A stretch of DNA of 35,090 bases from JBAWAP01 sp049589355 (GCA_049589355.1 JBAWAP010000188.1:1-35090), one strand, 5' to 3'. Counted from the stretch's first letter, positions 16,301 through 24,231 are shown. A program made the numbers and translations. The notes: generated from the letters alone by a model not told the origin.

Positions 16301-16912
16301 GGCCACGAGAGGGATGCCCATTTCATTAGCCAAGGCAATGAGCCCCTCGTTTACCTGTTTCAGCTCAGGGATCCCCTCGTGTCTCTGTAGCTCCAGATAG
16401 AAATTGCCCTGTCCGAAGGCATCGCGGTACCAGGCGGCCGCATCGCGAGCCCTATCTAACTGCCCCTTCAACACTAACCGGGGGATCTCCCCTGAACGGC
16501 AGCCTGAGAGGGCGATCAGCCCCTGGGCGTGCTCGGCCAGGTACTTTTTGTCCACGCGGGGTTTGTAGTAGAAGCCTTCAAGCTCTGCGGCCGTGGCTAT
16601 CTGGAGCAGGTTGTAATAGCCAACGTTGTCCTTGGCCAGAAGGGTGATATGGCTAGGTTTCCTGTCTTTTTTGGAGTCTCTCTGCTTCATGCCGCGCGGG
16701 GCAATGTACATCTCGATGCCGATGATCGGCTTTACGCCATGCCTCTTAGCTGCCTGGTAGAACTCGATGGCCCCGTACATAGCTCCGTGGTCAGTGAGTG
16801 CCAGGGCTGGCATGCCTAGCTCCTTGGCCCGAACAACCAAGTCCTGTATCCGACCCAAGCCATCGAGCAGGGAGTATTCGCTGTGCACGTGGAGGTGAAC
16901 AAAAGGACGCAT
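13379..16912 (-). CDS. dnaE: DNA polymerase III subunit alpha
   Basis: Replicative polymerase catalytic subunit, 1177 residues. The N-terminal PHP domain keeps metal-binding motifs (H-L-H-V-H-S-E-Y-S; T-D-H-G-A-M). The palm includes the catalytic P-D-I-D-L-D-F near residue 397. Tandem HhH and an OB fold (A-G-V-V-A-W-L-R-P-H-T-T-K-N-G) lie in the C-terminal third. At about residues 815-832 an unusual charged insert (A-S-K-K-Q-E-V-R-S-R-R-Q-E-T-S) replaces a short loop between F-T-I-E and A-I-R-F-G-L-G-A-V-K-N; it is encoded by low-complexity repeat DNA. The ATG has a TAGGAG site. No exonuclease gene is adjacent. Confidence 0.97.
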   Translation of the reverse strand: MRPFVHLHVHSEYSLLDGLGRIQDLVVRAKELGMPALALTDHGAMYGAIEFYQAAKRHGVKPIIGIEMYIAPRGMKQRDSKKDRKPSHITLLAKDNVGYYNLLQIATAAELEGFYYKPRVDKKYLAEHAQGLIALSGCRSGEIPRLVLKGQLDRARDAAAWYRDAFGQGNFYLELQRHEGIPELKQVNEGLIALANEMGIPLVATNDVHYVRPEEAKAQEILLCIQTNTTINDPKRMTMGDESFYLKSGEEMAALFSDAPEAVENSLLIAENCNLDLKSEGYHLPIFEVPEGYDAESYLRHLCQEGLKDRYAMVTPEIEVRLRHELGLIHQMGFDAYFLIVWDLLRHAKDQDIWWNVRGSAAGSIVAYTLGITNLDPLRHGLIFERFLNPGRVTMPDIDLDFPDERRDEMIQYAVQKYGPDRVAQIITFGTMGARAAIRDAGRALDIPLPEVDAVAKMIPFGPKIKIQDGLDKVSELRDLYESKDYIKELVDTAKSLEGVARHASTHAAGVVIADAPILNYTPLHRPTRGEDGGIVVTQYPMEVLEDIGLLKIDFLGLSTLTIMRKAVDLIHQNYGIQLDMDTIPTDDPAIFELLSSGDVTGIFQVESAGMRRVLTDMQPTHFEDIVAVLALYRPGPMQFIPNYIARKHGQEEVSYIHPKLEPILKDTYAIIVYQEQVIRTMTDLAGYSAADADLMRHAVGKKKEKELLKHRKTFIEGAVKYGGIESDKAKEIFDAIEYFSNYGFNRAHAVSYAVITCQTAWLKAKYPVEYMAALLSVERNNTDKVGLFIAECRRMGIEIMPPDVNRSGLDFTIEAASKKQEVRSRRQETSLLPVDSAIRFGLGAVKNVGEGPIETILAAREHGGPIKDIEDFCERVDLRQVNRRALECLIRVGALDALGQRSQLLAIIDPMIALSQSTHQAQEVGQLSMFDASSGFSLAMESSLPLPDVPEVPRKEMLAWEKELVGFYVSEHPLQQVAASLDGTVTAFCGEIDEQMAGQKVVIAGVVAWLRPHTTKNGNPMAFVHLEDLRGSIEVIVFPSVYEKTHELWQEDKVLVVKGRVDTSGRGEPKVICESVQDYLLISRPVDEEKYRPGRPRHLHITIPRTGEQEQDIERLGQVHSLLRSYEGDDHFSLYLVNDENRVQLEFPNATTDYCPALEKALVEILGAGAIRVENQ
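14424..14470 (-). repeat. Low-complexity repeat inserted in frame in dnaE
   Basis: On the minus strand it reads as degenerate copies of the heptamer type GCAAGAA/GCAAGAG/GCAGGAG. This class of interspersed short-period repeats occurs between genes in several phyla. Here it stays in frame and codes for a Lys/Arg/Glu/Gln-rich surface loop. Confidence 0.65.
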
Positions 16913-16957
16913 GAAACGCTCCTACCACATCGAAACCGTTTGCGGATGCTGCTTGTA

Positions 16958-16963
16958 TTATAC
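16958..16963 (-). promoter_or_regulatory. dnaE: Probable -10 element of the dnaE promoter
   Basis: Minus-strand TATAAT, 46 nt upstream of the dnaE ATG, preceded by TTGG and an oligo-T run. No good -35 hexamer is seen at 16-18 bp, so strength and exact start are uncertain. Confidence 0.5.
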
Positions 16964-17017
16964 CAAAAAAAACGATTTTAGCGTAGTTCCAGAGGGCTGT
17001 AAAAAGGCCATCTGGAG

Positions 17018-17030
17018 AAATTTTAAGGTT
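17018..17030 (+). promoter_or_regulatory. AAATTTTAAGGTT motif upstream of the DUF2085 promoter
   Basis: The 13-bp motif lies 13 bp upstream of the -35 box of the plus-strand promoter at 17044. The same 13-mer occurs twice upstream of the BldC-gene promoter (32504-32516 and 32525-32537, opposite strand) with the same orientation and nearly the same distance to the -10. It is a candidate binding site for a shared regulator or an UP-like element. Confidence 0.5.
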
Positions 17031-17043
17031 ATAGAACGCAGGT

Positions 17044-17072
17044 TTGACCTAACTTCCGGTCAGTTGTATAAT
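17044..17072 (+). promoter_or_regulatory. Sigma70 promoter of the DUF2085 gene
   Basis: TTGACC (17044-17049), 17-bp spacer, TATAAT (17067-17072); transcription start expected near 17079. It is divergent from dnaE. Confidence 0.85.
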
Positions 17073-17129
17073 CCGAATGAGTAACGAGGCACCGAGTAAC
17101 AAGTCAAATTCCCTGTAGTGCTTCGACCG

Positions 17130-17849
17130 ATGGAGATTCAAGGTTTCTTAGACATCCTTAGCTTATTTGGTGGGGGGGTCTGCGGGCAGATACCGAGCCA
17201 CTCTTTCATCATCGGCGGGAGGCAGCTCCCGCTCTGCGCTCGCTGCACGGGGACCTATTTAGGTGCTCTCCTGGGTTTCTTGGGCCTGGCTGCGCTGAGG
17301 AGATGGCGTGCCAGCGGCCTACCGCCCAGCGAGGTTCTAGCCTCATTGGTCGGATTCATCGTTCTATGGGGCATTGACGGCCTGAACTCTTTCCTGGCCC
17401 TCTTCCCCAACGTCCCCTACCTCTACGAGCCCCACAATCTTCTGCGCTTGAGTACGGGTATTTTGAACGGCCTGGCCTTGAGCATCATCGTCTATCCAGT
17501 ATTCAGTTTCCTCCTCTGGAAAGAGGCCAACACCGAGAGGGTGATCCGCAGCTTTCGTGAACTGGGCTATCTCTTGATTCCAGCGGCTCTACTCATTTGG
17601 ATCGTTCAGACGCAAGCGAGTTCTCTATTGTACCCCTTATCCATCTTGAGCATCCTGGGGGTGCTGGCCATGCTGACGCTCATAAACACCATGATCGTCT
17701 TGATCGTGACCCGGCGGGAGAGCAAAGCCCAGAGTTGGCACGATGCTTTTTTGCCCCTGATGTTGGGGCTGTTGGCTGCCTTCCTCGAACTCGGTGCACT
17801 GGGACTGCTACACTTCGCTTTGGCCCAATGGTTGGCCTTGCCCATTTAG
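17130..17849 (+). CDS. DUF2085 family membrane protein
   Basis: About 239 residues. The family signature is near the N-terminus: C-G-Q-I-P-S-H-S-F-I-I-G-G-R-Q-L-P-L-C-A-R-C-T-G-T-Y, with three cysteines and a histidine that may bind a metal. About six hydrophobic segments follow, so it is an integral membrane protein. Its function is not known. An in-frame GTG at 17118 is an alternative start; neither start has a good ribosome site. Its own promoter lies upstream. Confidence 0.88.
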   Translation: MEIQGFLDILSLFGGGVCGQIPSHSFIIGGRQLPLCARCTGTYLGALLGFLGLAALRRWRASGLPPSEVLASLVGFIVLWGIDGLNSFLALFPNVPYLYEPHNLLRLSTGILNGLALSIIVYPVFSFLLWKEANTERVIRSFRELGYLLIPAALLIWIVQTQASSLLYPLSILSILGVLAMLTLINTMIVLIVTRRESKAQSWHDAFLPLMLGLLAAFLELGALGLLHFALAQWLALPI

Positions 17850-17886
17850 CGTTGAAAGGGACTCTCAACCGGCGGCCTTACGTAGA

Positions 17887-17915
17887 TTGCAAGGAACTAG
17901 AAACCTTGGTATAAT
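17887..17915 (+). promoter_or_regulatory. Sigma70 promoter of the DUF4013 gene
   Basis: TTGCAA (17887-17892), 17-bp spacer, TATAAT (17910-17915), about 70 bp upstream of the ATG. Confidence 0.8.
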
Positions 17916-17986
17916 AAACGTCAGTTTTACATCGCCCTGAGGATCTGTACATCTTGGGCAACAACAAATCCTAGAGGAGGAAACAA

Positions 17987-18625
17987 ATGGACATCGGGAA
18001 ATCGTTCACCTACGTGTTTGATGACGAGAACTGGGTTACCAAGATACTCATCGGTGCGCTTTTCGTCCTGCTCAGCTTCATCGTGATCGGCATCCCCTTC
18101 ATTCTTGGCTACATGGTGGAGACGCTCAAGAATGTGATGGATGGCAACCCCAGGCCGCTGCCTGATTGGGCTGACCTGGGCCCCAAATTTACGAAGGGGC
18201 TGATGCTCTTCCTGATCCTCCTGATCTACAGCCTTCCCATCATCTTTGTCTCGTGCCTAAGTTGGATGGGAGCTGTCATCGCTGAGGAGAGTGAAGCCAT
18301 AGGGGCGTTTTTGGCCTGTATGAACTGCCTCAGCGTCCTGTGGGGTTTCCTGGTCGCGGTAGTCGCCCCGGCGGCTACCATCCGGTACGCCATCACAGGT
18401 GAGTTTATATCTGGCTTCCAGTTCGGCGAGATTTTCAACTTCATCGCAAACAACCTGGCCAATTACATCATCGCCTTCCTCCTCAGTGTACTGGCCAACT
18501 TCATCGGCGGATTTGGGGTGATCCTCTGCGGTGTCGGGGTACTCTTCACCGGTCTCTGGGCCTCGCTGGTAGAAGCCCATCTCTTCGGCCAGGTCTACCG
18601 AGCCTCGGAGACACAGACCACCTAG
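17987..18625 (+). CDS. DUF4013 domain-containing membrane protein
   Basis: 212 residues, with about five hydrophobic helices. The family pattern is present: an amphipathic start (M-D-I-G-K-S-F-T-Y-V-F-D-D), a first membrane helix, then G-Y-M-V-E-T-L-K-N-V-M-D-G-N-P-R-P-L-P-D-W-A-D-L-G. Function unknown. The start has an AGAGGAGG site. It has its own promoter, and it converges with the M23 peptidase gene. Confidence 0.88.
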   Translation: MDIGKSFTYVFDDENWVTKILIGALFVLLSFIVIGIPFILGYMVETLKNVMDGNPRPLPDWADLGPKFTKGLMLFLILLIYSLPIIFVSCLSWMGAVIAEESEAIGAFLACMNCLSVLWGFLVAVVAPAATIRYAITGEFISGFQFGEIFNFIANNLANYIIAFLLSVLANFIGGFGVILCGVGVLFTGLWASLVEAHLFGQVYRASETQTT

Positions 18626-18688
18626 TTGGATGGCGCATGAAGAGGTGGAACTGCGAATGGCAGAGCTTCCAGATAAGGGAAATCGGGT

Positions 18689-19810
18689 CTACTCCTTCGT
18701 CTCCAGGGTGATGAAAGAGGTCTTCCCGGCGGTGACCTTTACCTCTTGGGTGTACAACCGTCCGTCTATCCTGGTCTTCAGGACATAGGAGCCGGCCGGC
18801 ACATCCCCCATCAGGAAGTTCTCTCCCCACTCATCGTCAGAGTTAACCTCATCACTAACATAGGTCCAGGTCTCCCGCCATCGCCTGTCGGGCTCCTCAG
18901 CCCGGTGAAAGGTGATGAGAGCCTCAGGTATGAGATGCCCTCGGGCATCCAACAACTGCCCGGCGATTGTCCCGTGGCCGGGCAAGGGCTTCAGCCACAG
19001 CTCCGGGTTGCGGGTATTGGTGTAGGCGTTGGCTCCCACCCGCACCTCGAAGTGAAGGTGGGGCCCGATGGCTATCCCTTTCATTCCCACCTCGCCCAGC
19101 GCGTCGCCTCTCGCCACTTGCTGGCCAACGTGAACCATTACTCGCGAGAGGTGACCGTAAAGTACAAAGACGGGCTGCTCGCGGAACTTTCTATCCAACT
19201 GAACCACTACAAGCTGACCATAGAAATCGGTTTGGGGGCCGTAAGCATTGGCCTGATCGGTGCCAGCGACGATGATCGTCCCTGAGGCGACAGCCAGGAC
19301 GGGGGTGCCAATGGGATTCTCCATGTCCACCCCGTGATGGAGAATATAGAGGCCGTTGGCCGTGGTACCGTAGGGAAAAAAGCGACTTGCCTGGGCTTGA
19401 CCCTCAGGGCCGATGGGGCGCTCCAGCCAGTAGTGGTCTTGGGGAGGACCTGGTCTCTTTGTCGGCGTAGACGTTGACGTTGGGGTAGGCGTTGGTGTCA
19501 ACGTGGGACTGGCAGTTGGGCTAGGCGTCGGCGTCGTGGTGGGTGTAGGTGTGGACGTAGGGGTACCAGTGGGGGTTGACGTGGGTTTGGACGTAGGCGT
19601 ACTGGTGGGGGTCAACGTCGGTATTGCTGTTGGCGTGGTTGTGGACGTGGGGGTACTAGTAAAGGTTGGCGTTGGCGTGGGAGTCCCCAGGACGGTGGGT
19701 TGAGCAGAAGGCCGCCAGCCCAATGCGATGGCTGAGATGACCAAGGCTAAGGTGAGGGCGCTGGTTATTAAGACCAAGGTGTCTTGTGGACTGTTCTCAG
19801 TCTCAGGCAA
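18689..19810 (-). CDS. Membrane-anchored M23 (LytM-type) metallopeptidase with Thr-Pro linker
   Basis: 373 residues. One transmembrane segment (about 11-31) anchors an extracellular part. Residues about 43-119 are an almost pure Thr/Pro/Ser linker, typical of Chloroflexota surface proteins. The M23 domain (about 145-285) has H158-x3-D162 and the G-P-H-L-H-F-E motif that complete the zinc site, so it is probably an active murein endopeptidase. The C-terminal 85 residues look like a carboxypeptidase-regulatory/transthyretin-like beta domain. It starts 5 bp after the ftcD stop. The linker DNA (about 19450-19690) is a degenerate tandem repeat prone to length change. Confidence 0.92.
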   Translation of the reverse strand: MPETENSPQDTLVLITSALTLALVISAIALGWRPSAQPTVLGTPTPTPTFTSTPTSTTTPTAIPTLTPTSTPTSKPTSTPTGTPTSTPTPTTTPTPSPTASPTLTPTPTPTSTSTPTKRPGPPQDHYWLERPIGPEGQAQASRFFPYGTTANGLYILHHGVDMENPIGTPVLAVASGTIIVAGTDQANAYGPQTDFYGQLVVVQLDRKFREQPVFVLYGHLSRVMVHVGQQVARGDALGEVGMKGIAIGPHLHFEVRVGANAYTNTRNPELWLKPLPGHGTIAGQLLDARGHLIPEALITFHRAEEPDRRWRETWTYVSDEVNSDDEWGENFLMGDVPAGSYVLKTRIDGRLYTQEVKVTAGKTSFITLETKE

Positions 19811-19815
19811 AGCGC

Positions 19816-20721
19816 TTACCTCTGCTGGATAAGGTCGGCCAGACGGTTCTCCAAAATCTGATCGGACGAGAGGCCGTCCAGTTGCAGGTAGAATTTCGCA
19901 GCCTCTACCAATGCCTCGTTGGGTATAAGGCCAATGAGCTCGCTTTCTATCACGGCCACGCCATAGCGCTCTGCCTCTCGGCGGATCATCTCTACCACTC
20001 GGTGGACAGGCGTCTGGCGATAGTCAGTCAAGTTCATTGACACCTGAGCCTTGCCTTTAACCAAGAGACCCAGGGCTTTGACATAGCGCAGGCCACCGGA
20101 GGAGTGGCGCACGGCGCGGGCGATGGCCTTGGCGACCTCCACATCATCGGTGCCCAAATAGACGTTGAAAGCAATGAGGGGCGGCCGAGCCCCAATAGCT
20201 GTGGCTCCCGCCTTGCCCAGGTGCTGAGGGCCGAAGTCAGGCGCCCGTTCGGGATTGGTTTCGATCTCAGCTTTGATCCCCTCATATTCACCTTGCCGCA
20301 CCTCGGCCAGATTCCGCCTCTCGGGTCGCGTAGCTGCTTCTTCATAGAGATAGACGGGAATGCCCAGCTCTCGACCCACCCGCTCTCCCACCCGTCGGGC
20401 TATGGCCACGCAATCCCCCATGGTTACGTTTTTGATGGGCACGAAGGGCACTACGTCGGCCGCTCCTATGCGAGGGTGCTCGCCCCGATGCAGATTCATG
20501 TCAATGAGTTCCGCTGCTTTCCCGACGCCTCGGAAGGCGGCCTCCTCCACAGCCTCCGGTTCTCCTACGAAGGTCACCACTGTGCGGTTGTGGTCGGCGT
20601 CGGACTGAACGTCCAGCACGTGGACATCGGGCACAATAGCTATGGCCTCCGCGATCTGATCAATGACCTCCTTCCGCCTCCCTTCGCTGAAATTGGGCAC
20701 GCACTCCACGATCTTTCTCAT
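19816..20721 (-). CDS. ftcD: Glutamate formimidoyltransferase
   Basis: About 301 residues, matching the single-domain formiminotransferase (no cyclodeaminase domain). It transfers the formimino group between N-formimino-glutamate and tetrahydrofolate in histidine degradation. Family motifs: V-E-C-V-P-N-F-S-E-G-R at the N-terminus, D-A-D-H-N-R-T-V-V-T-F-V-G, H-P-R-I-G-A-A-D-V-V-P-F-V-P, and Q-V-S-M-N-L-T-D-Y. ATG 20721 is preferred over the longer frame because it follows GGAGGAAG and overlaps the DUF523 stop by ATGA. No hut genes are nearby, so a general one-carbon role is possible. Confidence 0.95.
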   Translation of the reverse strand: MRKIVECVPNFSEGRRKEVIDQIAEAIAIVPDVHVLDVQSDADHNRTVVTFVGEPEAVEEAAFRGVGKAAELIDMNLHRGEHPRIGAADVVPFVPIKNVTMGDCVAIARRVGERVGRELGIPVYLYEEAATRPERRNLAEVRQGEYEGIKAEIETNPERAPDFGPQHLGKAGATAIGARPPLIAFNVYLGTDDVEVAKAIARAVRHSSGGLRYVKALGLLVKGKAQVSMNLTDYRQTPVHRVVEMIRREAERYGVAVIESELIGLIPNEALVEAAKFYLQLDGLSSDQILENRLADLIQQR

Positions 20722-21218
20722 CGCGCTTCCTCCTTTTCCCACTTTTCCTCGCTTTTAACGGTGATCCCTTCTTGCCTCAAGAGAGCTGCGGTCACGCCGT
20801 CCCCTTCTACCAAGCGGCCGCTGAAGCTCCCATCGTGGATTTGGCCCACGCCGCAAGAAGGACTTCGGGCCTTCAGAATAGCCTCTTTGATGCCCCAGCG
20901 ATGGGCGATGCGCAACGTCTTTTGTGCCCCGGCTAAAAACTCGGCGGTGACATCCTTCCCCTCGGTGTTCACCACCCGAGCCTGTCCCTCCAGGACATCG
21001 CCCCCGTCGCCGCCCTGGATCTCGGCTGGGGGACGAGGTGTGGGAAGCCCGCCCAGCACCTCTGGGCAGAGAGGTAAGATGTCACCTTGCATAGCCAAAG
21101 CCTGTAGCAGGCCATTGGGGCAACTGCCGCCGTCGTATCGGCAGGGGATGCCCACCAGACAGGCACTCACCAAGAGAAGGGAGCCTGCCTTATCCGGGCT
21201 AACTGAATCCAATTTCAC
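20718..21218 (-). CDS. DUF523 family protein (2-thiouracil desulfidase TudS-like)
   Basis: 166 residues. The DUF523 signature is clear: V-S-A-C-L-V-G-I-P-C-R-Y-D-G, L-P-L-C-P-E-V-L-G-G-L-P-T-P-R, and S-P-S-C-G-V-G-Q-I-H-D-G. Characterised relatives (TudS) hold a [4Fe-4S] cluster on three Cys and remove sulfur from thiouracil; conserved cysteines are present here (20, 26, about 51 and in S-P-S-C-G). Assignment of the exact substrate is inference. It overlaps ftcD by 4 bp, so the two are translationally coupled. Confidence 0.88.
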   Translation of the reverse strand: MKLDSVSPDKAGSLLLVSACLVGIPCRYDGGSCPNGLLQALAMQGDILPLCPEVLGGLPTPRPPAEIQGGDGGDVLEGQARVVNTEGKDVTAEFLAGAQKTLRIAHRWGIKEAILKARSPSCGVGQIHDGSFSGRLVEGDGVTAALLRQEGITVKSEEKWEKEEAR

Positions 21219-21298
21219 GTTTCCTTCTCACGTTGATAACAGTCACAATCGCAGGGCCAATTCTATCACCGCCGCTCCCAACTGTCAACTGGCAAAAG

Positions 21299-21523
21299 CT
21301 AAGGGCTTGCGCAGCGGTTTGGCACAAGCCCCAATATGTGGGGGGAGAAGAAAAGCGAGGGGGCACCCCTCGTACTCCCCGGGCTTTCGCTGCGCACGCC
21401 TGCTAAGGCAGACGTTTTGAAAGCCTCTATCCGTTTGGTTGTCCCCATAAAAGGTTTCTCAAATACCCCACCGGTGGGGGCAACCCTGGCGTTGCCCTGT
21501 CCTCGAAAAGTTGAAGCCTGCAA
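21299..21523. repeat. Palindrome-rich intergenic element upstream of holB
   Basis: The region 21219-21592 has no credible gene. It contains TGCGCAGCG (21308-21316) mirrored by CGCTGCGCA (21388-21396), a hairpin CGAGGGG-GCA-CCCCTCG (21356-21372), a perfect palindrome CCCCACCGGTGGGG (21466-21479) and GGCAAC-6-GTTGCC (21479-21496). Overlapping open frames on both strands are probably by-products of this composition. It may be a multi-copy intergenic repeat. Confidence 0.45.
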
Positions 21524-21530
21524 TTGACAT

Positions 21531-21559
21531 TTGGAATGAAAGGTGATCTATGGTACAAT
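21531..21559 (+). promoter_or_regulatory. holB: Sigma70 promoter of holB-PSP1
   Basis: TTGGAA (21531-21536), 17-bp spacer, TACAAT (21554-21559); transcription start near 21566, 27 nt before the ATG. A TTGACA at 21525 is too far from the -10 to pair with it. Confidence 0.65.
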
Positions 21560-21592
21560 ATAGGTGAAGCAAGTTGTGTAAAGGGGGGGGCG

Positions 21593-22561
21593 ATGTGGCA
21601 GGTGGTGGGTCACAAGCGGGCTGTGGACCTGTTGAAAGGTGCCCTGGCGAGTGAGCGGGTTGCCCACGCTTATCTCCTGACAGGCCCACCTCAGATAGGC
21701 AAAAGATCTCTGGCTCTTGACTTCGCTCGGTCTCTAAACTGTCTCGACAAGGAGAAGCCCTGTGGCCAGTGCCTGGCCTGCAGCAAGATCGCCCACGGCA
21801 GCCACCCCGATGTCCAGGTCATCGAAGGAGAAGGGGGCACCATCAAGATAGACCAGATGCGGACATTGCGGCGCGAGGCAGCCCTCTTTCCTTTAGAGGG
21901 ACGCTGGAAGGTCTATATCATACGGCAGATGGAGCAAGCCACTATTGAAGCCGCCAACTGTCTGCTCAAAACATTGGAGGAGCCTCCACCTCACGTGGTC
22001 CTGATACTTACAGCCAGCGAGGCCGAAGCGTTGTTACCCACCATCATTTCCCGCTGCCAGGTGCTCAACCTGCGGCCTCTAGCCACCGAAACGGTGCAAA
22101 GGTCCCTCCAGGAGCGCTGGGGGGTGGATGTCGAACGAGCCCAGCTTCTGGCCCGCCTCTCTGGCGGCCGCCTAGGCTGGGCAGTGGCGGCTAGCCAAAA
22201 TGATGCCTTACTTACCCGACGGGATAGGCATCTTGATGAAATGATGGAACTGATGGGCCAAGGGCGAGTACAACGCATGGGGTATGCCCAACAGATCAGC
22301 CGTAACCCCGAAGCACTGCGAGAGTTGCTCCAACTGTGGCTCAGTTGGTGGCGCGACTTGCTCCTGACGGCAAGTGGAAGCTCGGCAGAGATCATCAACA
22401 TTGATCGAGAGGACACCTTGAGGGCCCAGGCACAGCGGTACAACCTAGCCCTGGTGCGGGACTTCGTAGAGGCCCTGCGGGCCGCCACCTGGCGACTGGA
22501 GCACAACGCCAACACTCGCCTGACCTTGGAAGTGTTGATGCTAAGCTTGCCCACAAGATAG
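21593..22561 (+). CDS. holB: DNA polymerase III subunit delta'
   Basis: 322 residues; clamp-loader AAA+ subunit. The P-loop-like motif is G-P-P-Q-I-G-K-R-S (31-39). The zinc module uses C50, C57, C60 and C63. I-S-R-C-Q (sensor/arginine-finger SRC motif) is present. The C-terminal collar region follows. ATG 21593 is chosen because the family starts at M-W-x-x-V-V-G-H and AAGGGGGGGG precedes it. Followed 9 bp later by the PSP1 gene, as in Bacillus holB-yaaT. Confidence 0.94.
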   Translation: MWQVVGHKRAVDLLKGALASERVAHAYLLTGPPQIGKRSLALDFARSLNCLDKEKPCGQCLACSKIAHGSHPDVQVIEGEGGTIKIDQMRTLRREAALFPLEGRWKVYIIRQMEQATIEAANCLLKTLEEPPPHVVLILTASEAEALLPTIISRCQVLNLRPLATETVQRSLQERWGVDVERAQLLARLSGGRLGWAVAASQNDALLTRRDRHLDEMMELMGQGRVQRMGYAQQISRNPEALRELLQLWLSWWRDLLLTASGSSAEIINIDREDTLRAQAQRYNLALVRDFVEALRAATWRLEHNANTRLTLEVLMLSLPTR

Positions 22562-22570
22562 AGGAAACAG

Positions 22571-23410
22571 ATGCCAAAGGTAGTGGGAATTCGTTTTAAA
22601 CCGGTGAGCAAAATCTATTATTTCGACCCCGCTGGCTTCGAGGATTTAGAAGTTGGCGATTACGTTATCGTGGAGACGACGCGAGGCCGCGAGGCGGGGG
22701 AGGTGGCCATAGCCCTTAAAGAGGTCCCGGAGGACGAGGTGATCAGCCAATTGAAGGGCATCGTTCGCCGGGCCGAACCTTGGGACCTGGTGCAGATGGA
22801 GCATTATCGCCGTCTTGAGCCCAAGACCTTGGAAGTGTGCCGGGAAAAGGTGGCCGAGTACGGTTTGCCCATGAGGGTGGTCAAGGCTGAGTATAGCTTC
22901 GATGGCAGCCACTTGGCTTTCTACTTCGTAGCCGAGAAGCGGATAGACTTTCGAGATCTGGTACGAGACCTGGCCAAGACCTTCAAGACGAAGATAGAAT
23001 TGAGACAGATCGGGGTGCGCGATGAGGTCAAGTTTATGGGCGGCCTGGGCCGTTGCGGGCGCCCCCTATGTTGTATTTCCTTCCTCAGTGAATTCAGCCC
23101 TGTCTCCATTAAAATGGCAAAACAGCAGGATCTACCCCTCAGCCCGATGGAGATATCGGGGCTGTGTGGACGGTTGCTCTGCTGTCTGACTTACGAAAAC
23201 GAGTATTACACTGAAGTCAGAAGCAGCCTGCCTCAGGTTGGGGAAAAGGTGATCACCCCCCATGGCCCAGGCAAAGTAACTGGTATCAACGTCCTCAAAG
23301 AAACGGTTAGCGTGGAACTAGAGAGCGAAGTGACCGTCGAGATACCGGCTAAAGATCTAGGAAGTAAGGACAGAGCTGCCAGAGGTAAACGGCATCGCGA
23401 CCGGAGTTAG
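22571..23410 (+). CDS. PSP1 C-terminal domain protein (RicT/YaaT family)
   Basis: 279 residues. N-terminal half begins G-I-R-F-K-P-V-S-K-I-Y-Y-F-D-P. The conserved cysteine motifs are R-C-G-R-P-L-C-C and L-C-G-R-L-L-C-C-L-T-Y-E; in Bacillus RicT these cysteines help bind [4Fe-4S] clusters within the RicAFT complex, which affects RNA processing. No ricA or ricF is adjacent. It is co-transcribed with holB and overlaps the convergent PHP gene by 4 bp. Confidence 0.93.
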   Translation: MPKVVGIRFKPVSKIYYFDPAGFEDLEVGDYVIVETTRGREAGEVAIALKEVPEDEVISQLKGIVRRAEPWDLVQMEHYRRLEPKTLEVCREKVAEYGLPMRVVKAEYSFDGSHLAFYFVAEKRIDFRDLVRDLAKTFKTKIELRQIGVRDEVKFMGGLGRCGRPLCCISFLSEFSPVSIKMAKQQDLPLSPMEISGLCGRLLCCLTYENEYYTEVRSSLPQVGEKVITPHGPGKVTGINVLKETVSVELESEVTVEIPAKDLGSKDRAARGKRHRDRS

Positions 23411-24231
23411 ACCCTTATCTTTGCCAAGTCCTGCAGCCGTTTTACCGACTCCACTGGTACCCATATGCCTCCTATTTCAACAGTATCCAGCACGCCTGGG
23501 CCGTGGAAATCGCTGCCTCCCGTGGGTATCAGGCCGAATTTGCGGGCAAGACAAGCTAATTTCCGTATATCCTCCGCCGAGTAACCGGTATAATACACCT
23601 CTAGGCCAACCAGCCCCTGTTCTATCAAAGAGGGCAGGAAATGCGTTACTTTGAGGGGGTGGGCCAATACGGGTAACCCACGCGCCTCTTTGATCATAGA
23701 CACAGCTTCTGAAGGACTGAGTTTATAGCGATCCACGTAGGCAGGACCATTGCGCCCGATGTAAAGAGCAAAAGCTTCGTCAGTGGAAGCTATATATCCC
23801 ATCTCGAGCATGGCCTGGGCGATGTGCGGCCGTCCAACGGAGCCACTGCCTGCCGACTTGGCCACCATCTCCCATTGTACCGGGAATCCCAGAGCTGCTA
23901 TTTTGGACAACATCGCCTTAGCCCGGTGAAGACGAGCCTTACGGAAGGCACACAGCTTCTTCTCCAGAACCGGGTCATGATGGTCAATGTAATAGCCAAG
24001 CAGATGAACCTCCTCGTGGGGGACCTGGGCGCTAATCTCCACCCCAGGAATGACTTCAAGCTCTGTACCCCTGGCTGCATCCAAAGCCTCATCAATGCCC
24101 TCCGTCGTGTCATGATCGGTGATGGCAATAGCCAAGAGATTGCGCTCTAGCGCCATCGCCACCAAATCCGAAGGAGAAAACCGGCCATCGGAAGCTGTGC
24201 TGTGTAAGTGTAGGTCAACCCGACTGGTCAT
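23407..24231 (-). CDS. PHP-domain phosphoesterase (YciV/RNase AM-like)
   Basis: 274 residues. PHP metal motifs: D-L-H-L-H-S-T-A-S-D-G (6-16), I-T-D-H-D-T-T, G-V-E-I-S, V-L-A-H-P, and G-S-D-F-H-G near the C-terminus. Relatives hydrolyse 3',5'-nucleoside bisphosphates or trim 5' ends of RNA. The start overlaps the spoVS stop by 4 bp (ATGA), so translation is coupled. It is tail-to-tail with PSP1. Confidence 0.92.
   Translation of the reverse strand: MTSRVDLHLHSTASDGRFSPSDLVAMALERNLLAIAITDHDTTEGIDEALDAARGTELEVIPGVEISAQVPHEEVHLLGYYIDHHDPVLEKKLCAFRKARLHRAKAMLSKIAALGFPVQWEMVAKSAGSGSVGRPHIAQAMLEMGYIASTDEAFALYIGRNGPAYVDRYKLSPSEAVSMIKEARGLPVLAHPLKVTHFLPSLIEQGLVGLEVYYTGYSAEDIRKLACLARKFGLIPTGGSDFHGPGVLDTVEIGGIWVPVESVKRLQDLAKIRV

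Noticed and set aside
19503..19703. Plus-strand Gly/Val repeat frame
   Set aside because: It is the reverse strand of the Thr-Pro linker of the M23 peptidase.
21299..21527. Two overlapping open frames of 63-74 codons on opposite strands
   Set aside because: They overlap each other, lack ribosome sites and coincide with a palindrome-rich segment; more likely non-coding.
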